Source of the DNA: Phragmites australis
Taxonomy: Eukaryota > Streptophyta > Magnoliopsida > Poales > Poaceae
NCBI RefSeq assembly: GCF_958298935.1
Contig: NC_084921.1
Coordinates: forward strand, 7,884,001-7,948,000
Direction of reading: 5' to 3'
Length of the DNA: 64,000 bases
The position numbers were made by a program, and so were the translations under genes. This document shows positions 33,573 through 43,649 of this stretch, in pieces. Each line of letters opens with the position of its first letter. The first letter of the stretch is position 1. Under the pieces are notes generated by a model. The model saw only the letters and a program-made list of their open reading frames with translations, made no database searches and had not been told where the DNA came from.

Positions 33573-35697
33573 TCACAAGTCTTTATGCGGATAAGATAGA
33601 ATCCTGGCGATGTCCAGCGGCGTTTCATCTTCCAGTCTCTCCTTCTTTTGATCGATATGCTCCAACTGGGTCTTCGCGTTCTCGCGACGCTCCAGCAGCT
33701 TATCAATACACTTATATTGTGAGTCGACAGTGGCGTCATATATCGCATGATGCTGGGAAGCTACACCCTCCAAGTGCTGGAACTCCACTTCTTTCTTCCT
33801 TGCAGCTTTCGCCAGCTGCTCATACTCTACAGCTTGTGTTGCCAAGTGCTGTCGCTGGGAGATGATACTCTGGTGCCGCGCCTCTAGGACAGCACGTCCA
33901 TCCCTGGCAAGTTTCAAGTCAGTTTGAGCCTCGGAGCAAGCGACGTCAAGGCGTCCCAAGTAAGAGCGTGCCTCCTTTGCAGTTGAGCTAAAAGTTGTCT
34001 CCTCAAATGTGGTGGGGTTCAGTTCGCCTTCTAAACGTCTCGCCAGAACTCCCAAGTCAGATATAAGCTGGTCCAGTTCAGCCGGGCGTGGTGCTTCATA
34101 ATTTTTAATCCACTGAGATGTGGCCCACCTAATATGGTTGGCAGCTCCGGCCTTATCAAGGGGATCCTCCTTCAACATACCTTTGATGTCTTTCAAATCT
34201 CCATACACACCCCGAGCTCGGCTACGCTCGATAGCAGACTCTATCGAGAGATCAAGGGAAGGTTGATCTGAAGGTCCATCATCCAAGGAGCGGATGGAGT
34301 CAAAGACAAACCGCGGACCATCAGATATCAGCCGCGAAACTTGTATTTCCACCTTACGCTTGAGCTCCTTCGCTTTCTCCAAAAGCAAAGACGTATTCTT
34401 CTCCTTCTGCCTCCTTGCTAGCTCAGAAAGAGGAAGCTCATCTTCAGCATCATCTGCAATGGCTGTAAAATTGAAAGAAGAGAAAACAATAAGGAAACTT
34501 ATACACACACACATATATATAACGGCAACGAATAGGAATGTCCAAAGGCAGATCGGGCGTTCTCTGACCTTCTTTGTTCTCGTTGGCAGGTGGTATGATT
34601 TGCTCTGTTTCTTTATGAGCTAACTCATTATTTGACAGGTTCGTGCCGTGGGTCGGAAAAGCTGGGAGTGCTAGGATCACAGTTGAGGGCGCTGGAAGTG
34701 GAGCAAGAAGCGGAACAAGAGTCGGAAGCACAGAAGCGGCCGCCGCAGTTGAGGGTGCAGGAGGCGCTGCGGGAGTCGGGGACACAGGAGCCGCCATCAG
34801 AGTCAAAGGCGTAGGAGCCGCGGTTGGAAGTGCACCGCCATTGACTGGTGAGTCGTCGTCATCAGGGATGTTGATATGATCATTATTTGGAACGGTGAGC
34901 TGAACCCCTTCCAGCGAAGTGGCGTGCCCCAAGTTTCCATCGTTTAGGAGCTGATCAATGTCATCCAAGCTTATTTCATCAAGCCACTTAAAAGAAGAGA
35001 AAGAAAGGAAATAGGCATGCCCAAAGGTCAGCATGGCAGCATATGAAAACAGAAAAAAGATGTGAGCAAGACTTACGTCAAATTCCTTCCCATCAAAGGG
35101 GCCCCGTGAAGGAGTTGGAGAGGTTTGACTTGAAGTCACCTTCTGCATAGTTCTGCATGCCTTGGGGAGCCTGCTCTCTAGGTCACGCGAGGAAGAAGGA
35201 TTTGGCTCAGTATAAAGCTCGACGATGCAACTAGATGAAGACTTCAGTCGCCCAGTCAAGGTGCCGCGTTTGTCGTCAGCCAAGCTCGTCTTCAAGAAGG
35301 AGTGCCCCGACGACTTGCCATCGTGCAGCCTGTCGTCGCGCGCCTTTTTCGTCAAGCTCGATTCCGCGGGAGAGCGCTTGGCCAATCGATCGCCATGCCC
35401 GCCACCATCGTTGTTCCTGTCATCACTCCCTCTCTTCACCGGGCTCATCTTCATGTCAGAACGCTCCGATGACCTATCTTCGCTCCTGGCGCACTTGTCT
35501 TCGCGCCCATTACGCTCCCCGTCGCGTCCATCAAGAGGCCTGTCATGAGATACCCTCTCGTCTCGGCTCGACCTCCTAGCGAAGGGTTCAATTTCCCTGC
35601 CCTTGTCCTGGCGATCGCGGCGAGACCTGCTACCTGAGATGGACTTCCTTGAGGAGGGGTACTCCCATGATGCGCGCCTACTATCGCCGTGCGCCAT
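33573..35697 (-). CDS. Three-exon antisense gene inside the Tat element
   Basis: Exons on the minus strand are 35697-35077, 34986-34569 and 34462-33573, joining to 642 codons plus stop. Intron 1 (35076-34987, 90 bp) has GTAAGT and TTTTAAG; intron 2 (34568-34463, 106 bp) has GTCAGA and TTTTACAG after a pyrimidine tract. Phases join correctly. Residues 1-110 are rich in RS, RD and DR pairs, like SR-type nuclear proteins. Residues about 240-330 are Pro/Ala rich, preceded by an acidic patch (PDDDD). The C-terminal 150 residues look like a coiled coil (QRQHLATQAVEYEQLAKAAR region). No enzyme motif is recognised. Antisense extra genes in this position are known in Tat elements such as Grande; homology to those is unproven. 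Intron 1 is in frame without a stop, so it could also be retained. Confidence 0.7.
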
Positions 35698-36048
35698 GAA
35701 CAAGGAGAAGGGAAGTGTGCTGATACGGGAATAACCAAGATGATAAGAATACAGAGATATCAGGTCATATACACATGAGCATGCATGCAATATAATGTAT
35801 GTCATTATTGTACCCTCCTCTTGTTGCTCGCTGTTTCTCTCACTCCATCCAGGATCAGCACCCGCGCGTCAACGATCGGAGTCCCTAGCGTGTCGTGCGC
35901 CACCGGCCGACCGGCTACCTTGAAGTCTATTCTGCAAAGCAATGGTGTTGAAAGAGAGGTTTGTACCTTTCCTGCGTCAGGCAAACTGAAGGAGAAAGAA
36001 GTAAAGATGATGCTCTTGTGATGGGTCAATCCATTGGTCTCGCGGGCG

Positions 36049-36062
36049 CATATATATATAGG
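36049..36062 (-). promoter_or_regulatory. Candidate TATA box for the antisense gene
   Basis: On the minus strand the sequence reads CCTATATATATATG, about 350 bp upstream of the antisense ATG at 35697. A start about 30 bp downstream would give a 5' leader that contains a 74-codon upstream open frame (36029-35805) and an acceptor-like CCCGTATCAG shortly before the ATG, so a 5' UTR intron is possible. Confidence 0.4.
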
Positions 36063-36384
36063 AAGGACGTAGGAGATAAGCTTGTAGATTTAAACCAATC
36101 GTTGGTTGAGATATGAGCAATTGAGAGCTAACAGATATGCCCATGGGAAGGTGATCTTTTTTGTGCAGGTTTACAGATACGATCTGGGCAACGGGAGGTG
36201 CCTGTAGATCGAGCCGGACTCATCCAGGGTGCCCAATCAGGAGGTTGTTATGATCAGCAATGCCCGTATTTAAAAGATTGAATCCCAGCTGGTTGAGGCT
36301 GCATTGTGTCAATGCGCCATATCGGCCTGAAATTCCTTTTTCACCAAGTCTCGTTTGAATTCGTGCCGCATTCAAACTCCACTT

Positions 36385-36393
36385 GGCGGGGGG
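36385..36393 (+). other. Polypurine-tract-like run of the Tat element
   Basis: GGCGGGGGG ends four bases before the 3' LTR. Apart from one C it is all purine, in the right place for plus-strand priming. The C makes it imperfect. Confidence 0.5.
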
Positions 36394-36397
36394 CATT

Positions 36398-39069
36398 TGT
36401 TTGATGATATTTTGTTCATAACCTTGGTATATATTCTATCATCAGATGATATGCATATTCACATGTGTGCTATCCAAGAAGCAAGGAAAAGGAAAGCAAG
36501 AAAGCAAGCACCTGCATGGGCATTCACGTACATGCATGATAAAGAGTGCATGCATTCACAAACCACGTTTCTTTTTTCTTTCTCTCTCTCCAAAATACGT
36601 ACATGAATACGTATAGCGCGGCCGGAGCACGAGTTAGCTTGCGCACGATTGCACGTACGTATAATACAGGATCGACGAACCTATCAACTTGTCGATATAC
36701 GGAGCGCTCGACGAAAGTATAATCATATATTGATATGAGCTCATACATGCTACTCAGGAAGCAAGAAGAAGAGAAAAGAAGAAAGCAAGGCAACTTCATG
36801 CATGGGATATGCACGTGCACATGCCAAATAAATCTAGAGTGCATGCATGTACATGCACTCATGAAAGGCTCTGTAAAATACGTACTCTTATGTGTATAGC
36901 TCGGCGAGAGACGTGGGATGGTACCTGTTCTTCACACGCGAGTTAGCCGCCGCGCGGCTGCGCGTACATGCAATATGGGATTGACGGATCCGGTATACGG
37001 AGCGCTCGGTGAAAGTATAATCATATATTTTGATATGAGCTATTCACGAGGCAAGAAAGAAAAGCAAGCATAAGCCTTCACGTACATGTATTATAAGCCA
37101 AACAAGAGCACGTGCCTGCATATGCACTCACAAGCCATTCATTTTCCTTTCTTTCTCTCTCTCTCAAATACGTACATGTATACATATAGTTTGATTGAGC
37201 TGCAGGATACCTTCCATGATGCTCCGGGTACAGATAAGCACGAAGCAGTTCGCAGAGCACGGCTACTCGTCACGCACGGAATGTTCGACGGTATTTTCTC
37301 CTTCACGTGTAGAGCAAACTGACTGGTGAGCCTGCATCGGAGTAACCCCACACTCCAGTGAGCATGGGCTAGCGCAAACATGCAGCCAGAGGAGCAGCAT
37401 GCATATCCATTCCGCAAGGGGTGCGCTCATCCAACAGAGCCGCTGAACTGCACCCGGGGATCACGGTGAGTAAAACAGTAGCGGCGGCGGCGCTTCTCAG
37501 GCGTGCTCCTTCCCATCTACTGCCCTGCCATCTACCTATAAAAGGCCATCAACTCCACAGCAACCGGGAGGGGGGATTTTTCTACACACCAATCCATTCA
37601 CATCTAGACGCAAACACCGTAGCACCGCCGGGAGCTCCGAGACTCACATTTGCATCAAGTGACGTAGCGACGCCTCCCTGCTCAGCCTCCATCTACATCA
37701 GCCTTACGAGCACACAGAGGAGCCATCGGCCAGAGGTTGGAGGTTGGGCCAACGAGGACCGGAAGGCGAGAAATCCATCTACAAGAAGCACACGTGAAGT
37801 CAAGGAGGAAGATGATGTTCACGTCGGCTATGGGTGAGCACAACCCATGATCTGTTCTCCCTTTCTCTCTCTCTCGCATATCGCATCCATGCATGGGAGC
37901 GCATGTAGCCTGCCCGTATGGTGCTATGGATGCTGCAGCTGAGGACGCTGAGCCTGCCGCGGAGGACGCCACCAAGACTTCGAGCCGCAAGCCACCCTCC
38001 TAGAGAAGGACTTCGTCATGCTCGCAACCTCCACGGACACTAATGGAGTTCGCCCTCACGCCGCCCGGAGAGAAGCGCTCCGTCACGATGACCCGTCCGC
38101 GATCCACCGAGGCTCGCCGTCCAGGTTGTCAAGCTTAAGACGGCGCCATCTGGCGAAGCAGCTTCCGAGGTGCAGTTGAAGATCCCGCCAAGACTATACA
38201 GGTCATGGAGCCACCGGTGCTACCAAGGCTGCCAGTGAACCGTCAGGGACGATGCTGAGGCTACCAAGATGTCGCACCGTTTGGCAAGGCCCCAACACCA
38301 CCACGCTGGCCGCCGGAGGCATCGCGCATGACCTGAAGGCCAGCCCAGTATTTAGATACACTAGTGCATGTGTATATACAAATACGCATGTATACGTGCA
38401 TGCATGCATGCACGTATTGCTACTAGATCGCACAGTCAAGAAGTGGAGTCCGCAGGCTTTCCCAGATGGTGTTCCCCGGATGTTCATCTTTACTAATTGC
38501 CTCTCTTATCTTCTCATCCCGATGACACTACCAAGTCATCGAATCGGACAAGCCGAGCATCACCATGCATGTTCTCCCATCTACTACAATGACTACGTGT
38601 CGTTCGCGACCGACGAGTCCAGACGACCAGGGCGGGTGCAGCTAACGCATTAGCTGCGCTACCATCAGCTCATGGACATACGAGGCCATGGATGATGCTA
38701 ACACCCTCGTCTACACCAACCACATCATCACATGCATGGAGAACGCAAAGCGAAGACTGAAGAAGACGACCACGTACACAGCTTAATCAGAGGTGTTCTG
38801 TGAGCTCGACTCGCGGATGTAATTAACTAGGAGTCTTTCGAGGCCCTGGGAACTAGAGGACAACGTCGCCCAAGTCAGATTGCCGTCAGCAGGTTATGGA
38901 GCACGCGCACATATATGGGAACCTATATTTGTATTATCTAATATGAATAAAATGTGTTCCCTACCTTTTGTCTTTTGTCTATTCATTTTGTGTACTTAGG
39001 TACACTGGCACGCCCGCACCCTTACACCCAGGGCCGAGAAATTCTAGATGGATTTCTTGCATCCAAACA
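36398..39069 (+). repeat. Right (3') LTR of the Tat element
   Basis: 2,672 bp, beginning TGTTTGATG and ending CATCCAAACA, followed by the ACCGT duplication. It carries 114 bp (38920-39033) absent from the left LTR; this piece includes AATAAA at 38946. Confidence 0.93.
38920..39033 (+). repeat. 114-bp LTR segment missing from the 5' LTR
   Basis: The segment lies between ATATATGGG and CCGAGAAATT, which are fused directly in the left LTR at 20800/20801. GGG is present at both breakpoints. The piece holds the only good polyadenylation signal near the LTR end (AATAAA, 38946-38951) and a TGGCACGCCC decamer (39006-39015) that repeats the start of the primer-site-like sequence. Confidence 0.85.
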
Positions 39070-39074
39070 ACCGT

Positions 39075-39740
39075 CTTCAAAAAGACAAAAAGTGATCAAC
39101 AAATTTAGGTTGATCAACACCGACTTTTAAAAAGATGAGATGATGGACATCATCTCAGCATACTGCGTTTTAGCACAATGTCAATTTAAGCATCATAGTC
39201 AATAAACAGCTCGTAGTTATCCAGATCTGGATGCACCTTGACTATTTCACACATGAGCTAGAATCAGATCACGTTGCTGACAAACCGCCAGCCATGGTTC
39301 AACAAAAAATGGACGTTCAAGCCTGTCTTACAGTTGACGAAAATGTGTCTATTGTGACAAACATCAATAGAGAAATTTTCACCCGAAAGAACAGAATGTA
39401 GAACATGATTGATAGGATATACAGGGTCAATGGAGGGGTCCTTCACAGTAGCGAATAAGACAAAGTCCACCCGGCCGAAGTCGACACCAAGCATCTGCGC
39501 CGTTGAAGCCGCTATAGGGATAACCCCATCCTGCCACCTCCTGATTGCCGTGGATTGCACCATTGCAGATCTATGACGAAAACAAGGCTCTGACATCAGT
39601 TATAGATCGAAGCAATTAAAACCTAATAAATCCTAACTAAACTACGATAGGAACTATATGATACTCTCACTTCTGGACCGGACTAATGAAAGTGAAAAAC
39701 ATCATAGTCTGTTATGACAATTTTAACCTAAAAGACGGTT
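39075..39740 (-). pseudogene. Continuation of the interrupted CACTA-like region
   Basis: This sequence follows the ACCGT duplication and therefore was contiguous with 18278 before the Tat insertion. A minus-strand frame (39596-39264, 110 codons) has protein-like composition, with the segments RRWQDGVIPIAAS and MLGVDFGRVDFVLFA, but I cannot assign a family. AAAAAGATGA-type words around 39120 also occur at 18240. It may be an exon of a transposon gene or a captured fragment. Confidence 0.35.
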
Positions 39741-40770
39741 CTAAAATTAAATTTTGGAGGACATTTGCTTAGACAACTTGCCTCTAAAAGTTCAATACAT
39801 GTCCTTATATAACATTGTACATCACAAACAGGACTCAATAGTTAATGTGTTGGAGTCATCCCCTAAACATATCATTCAGATAGCATCTAATTAGCTCAAA
39901 ATTAGTGGCATGGAATGAAATGATAGCATGTTTCAATGATATTACATTGCTCGAGTGAAGAGATGAATTTAGATGAAACTTAAATCAATATGGAAAGTTC
40001 TCGATTAAATCTCTCTATAGGGCACTAGTGCAAGGCGATGAGTCATCCCAGAAAAATCAATTATGGAAATTAAAAATACCACTAAAAATTAAAATATTCC
40101 TTTGATATTTACACAAAGGTATTTTATTAACAAAGGATAATCTAATCAAAAGACAATGGCTAGGTGATCAGAAATATTGCTTTTGTCACAAACCGAAGAC
40201 AATAAAGCACCTCTTTTTTTATTGCTGCTTCACCTGTTCTACATGGTTTATAGTCTAAGTGGTCTCAAATCTCTACCGACCGCGAAGTGTACCTAACATG
40301 TTTGGGAATTAGCTTTGGGGTATTAGTAAAGAATTAAAATCCAATATACTGGCGGCGATGACCACTTTTTATTGGTCACTATGGCTATGTAGAAATAACA
40401 TTGTATTTAATAAGAAGAAATCTTTTCTCTTCTCTACAAGTTATTTTTACTTATACACATTGATTCCGGTCATGATCTGTGCTTCATCTGTAGGAGCATC
40501 GCAAGCTGGTTACTTCGGCGTGCACACGTCTGGAGAAAGTGGCTAGGAAGTTCTTTAAACAGTTTGGATGTCATTATAGACTCCACATCCAAACATAATT
40601 ATAACAGCTACTGCTGTGGAGAGCAGTTCACATTTTGTTCGACTTTACTTTTTTTTTGTTTTTTAGTTGTGTGCATCTTTGTTATACAGAAATCGAGAGT
40701 AAATTTTTATATAGTTGTATCATCTTGATGTAAAAATTAGGTTAATAAAGCTTCTCTTTTTTTAAAAAAA
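39741..40770 (+). pseudogene. LINE remnant, C-terminal region
   Basis: Reading across several frameshifts and stops, this translates to the region downstream of a LINE reverse transcriptase. LWKLKIPLKIKIFLW and YCFCHKPKTIKHLFF at about 40065-40225 match the RT-associated zinc-binding domain of plant L1-type LINEs. WSLWLCRNNIVFNKK at about 40370 is the usual tail. The TAAAAATT-rich end and A run near 40765 fit a LINE 3' end. It is 5' truncated and not functional. Confidence 0.75.
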
Positions 40771-43640
40771 TCTATATCTTTTGGCTTGTACTTACTGCCT
40801 TGCAGCTTTTATCACCCTAATTTTCTCCTTTCAAACAGAAGCATGTCTGGGTACCAAAATCAACAAAGAAGCGTCCGAGCCACAGCCCAGAGCATCGGAA
40901 GGGAAGGGCCAACCAAGGCTGACGGAGAAGAAATCGTCGAAATGACCTGTAACTCGTGGAGAACCGAAGCCATTTTTACAAATACTTAGGGTTGCTAATA
41001 GGTTAGGAGATAAGTTAGATATCACCAAACTTTGACTTTGAACTCAAAGTTTGAGATTGTCTTATTTATCAAACCTAACAAGCTAATCGAGCAATTCGCA
41101 AGCGGCTCGCAAGCTGACTCATTAAAAAAACAAACTAAGAATGAGGCTTGCTCGATATGTTCAAAAGTCCAAGCTAAGCCGAACCAAGGCGAGCTTGGAA
41201 CAAGCCTCGAGCTTTTTTTGCCATCCTAATCGTAACACATGGGGGCAATGGCAAATTTATTACTGATCTTTTATTTTTTATATGTCACTCGAATGATTGT
41301 TCTGATGGTATTTTTATAATTTTTTAGTAATAAATTTGTAATAACAGTTTAAAGCAATGACAAATTTACAATTACCATTAACACCATAAGTTGGAGTAAG
41401 TCAGCAAAGCAAAACAAAGCTAGCTGCCATTCAGCATTTTTGCTAGCTGCAACATTTGCGGCGTGGGCATGCGATTGGCAGCCATTGCCATACGCAAAAA
41501 CCAACCAAAATATACGTAATTAAACACTGCAATTCGCATAGTGTTGGGCTCAGAACTCAGCGTGATGATGCATTGGCAGATGCAGAGCGCTCGGCGGCTG
41601 GAGCTGGACTGAGCACGTTATTGCGGATTCTGAGGCGCATCTCCCTGGACGGCCCATGTTGGAATTAATGGACACGGCAAGCACAAGTTTAACATGAAAA
41701 ACCTCTAATACGAAAAAAAAAAATCATGGAAGACAATTTTAACTATTTGGTACAGAGCTACACAGTAAGAGTGGTGAGTGGCCTATATTTATAGGTGTTG
41801 AGGAGTTATGTTAAACTACAACTTTATCTATAATTTGAAGCATAATTATCTTTAACAGCCCATGCATACAGCATCTCCTGAATTGCGTAGGTGCCGACTG
41901 TGATATATTGGTCATTTCGATAGCTGCTTTAACTTGTAAGCTGCGTTCTTCAGGCAGATTGGTGGTCTGTCTGCTCTTTGTCAAACAACATACTTCTTCA
42001 GTCTATGGGCATGAACAGTGCTGGCACATTTGGGGTATGGATGTACATATGTACATCCAAATTATTGTGCAAAAAGTTGACTGTATTATATGTAATAGCT
42101 ATAGATAATAGTAGTTGTTAAAATTTTATAATTACGTATTGTATTCTGACTTAACAGACCATTCGTATTTTTCTAGTCCTTTTGTCACTATCGTACTCCA
42201 TCTCTAAGCCTAATTAGCTCTTGTTAGGGTGAAAACGGATTAGATTCGGAGGCATAATGTTCTTACTATATCCGCATCCATTCCTTTTTTGTCGAATTCA
42301 TAGTAGGAGTGGATATTTCACGTATACGAATTGTTTCAAAGTCAAACTGAGTGGAGTTGGACCGAAAACGGACGAAAATAGTCGGATATTACACAGCACG
42401 TATGATCATGCAAGCAACAAGTAGCGTGATAGTAACTATCCATAATCTTCATTAGCATAAGCTTTTATGAGTATATAGATTCATATTCATAGCCAAAATC
42501 TCATTCAGAGTGTTATCATCAGTCACCACTGTTTTTTCAGGAAGTGATGAAGGGCTAAAGGAGTCTAAAAAAAATCTAGGTAAGTAGATATAAAACAAGA
42601 TATATATATATCACATAGTTCGTTACCAGGAAAAAAATCGATAATTATTTCTATTTCTTCCATGCAAGTAAGAAGCATGCACACTAACATATAGAAGTAC
42701 TATAGATTTCATCAAATGAGTGTAATATAGTAGGCAATAGTTAAAAATATAATTCAAAATATTACATTGCATAGACAGATAGGATCCATACTCTATTTCA
42801 TAGATAGTAGCTAGTATTAGTCTGGCCCGGAGACAATGCGCCTAATAAAATATGGATATTTTAATCTAAAAATCGGATAATATGTATCTGTCGGATTTCT
42901 GCAATACTATATTCATATCCGTGTGAAACTATAGATATTAAAAAAACTTACCATACCCGTATTTGTATTTGCACAGATCAAATCGAAAACTATATGTTCT
43001 GCTTTTATCTCTATCTTCCGGTGGCCCAAATGTGTACCATAACTTTGTTATCGGATAAATTTTTTATAATATAGACCCATTATTAAAATGTTGCATGAAC
43101 GATAAGTAGATTGGGGCGTTAATTACTACTTGCTACTGTTATTATCTGGCATATCTTTTTTAGTTCAAACAGTTTAGATTCACCTGGAGTTCTGACTGGA
43201 AGCTAGTCCTAGCCTCCTAGACAGCTACCCACTGTGCATTTCGATTCAAATTGTAGTGCACCAGATTTTTCTGAGAAAATGGCGCAGTTCATCTTTATCC
43301 CACCCAAACAGATCCTAAATAAATAAAAAAATCCGGGGAGGGGCCGAGGAGGGCAAATGTCGTCTTGCCCTGCTTGATGAAGAGAGGGGGGAAGAGGTAG
43401 CGACAGGGAGAGCAAACACCGGTCCACCACCCGCAGATGGTCAACGACGGCTCTGGGTCATGCTGATGCTTCCAGCCTTTGAGCATGGCCGTATGGTTGT
43501 AGGTAAGGATATAAGTGGGTATCTAATGGGTAATTTTGTGTCAGTATTTAATTTATTTATTTTTAACTTAATTAGGTGGGGTAATTTTTTTTATTTTTTT
43601 ATTTTGAGTCGACCGAATGATCAGAAAATGTAAAACTTGT
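40771..43640. other. AT-rich spacer without a clear gene
   Basis: A 67-codon frame at 40786-40989 has an acceptor-like TTTCAAACAG before the word ATGTCTGGGTACC, but no recognisable motif. At 42224-43000 a GTGAAAACGGATTAG start and repeated TCGGATA words suggest an old hAT-like element, though the ends do not pair well. The rest shows nothing but A/T runs. Confidence 0.45.
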
Positions 43641-43649
43641 ATTGGAGGT

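Larger units (their letters stand above)
18279..39069 (+). mobile_element. Ty3/gypsy Tat-lineage element, 20.8 kb
   Basis: LTRs at 18279-20836 and 36398-39069 start TGTTTGATG and end CAAACA. Inside are a primer-site-like sequence (20839-20858), a 977-codon upstream frame, gag-protease, RT with two RNase H domains, integrase, a 2.8-kb spacer, an antisense three-exon gene (35697-33573) and a G-rich tract before the 3' LTR. The dual RNase H, DPGS protease and extra frames are features known from the Tat lineage (Grande, RIRE2, Retand, Ogre); the exact family is inference. By eye the LTRs differ by about a dozen substitutions plus one 114-bp indel, so insertion is recent but older than the chromovirus. 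Confidence 0.9.

Noticed and set aside
35805..36029. Additional first coding exon of the antisense gene
   Set aside because: The available donors are in phase 0 and do not join in frame to the acceptor before 35697. It was left as an upstream open frame in the probable 5' leader.
42224..43000. hAT-like MITE with GTGAAAACGG end
   Set aside because: The supposed right end pairs only weakly and no 8-bp duplication was found.
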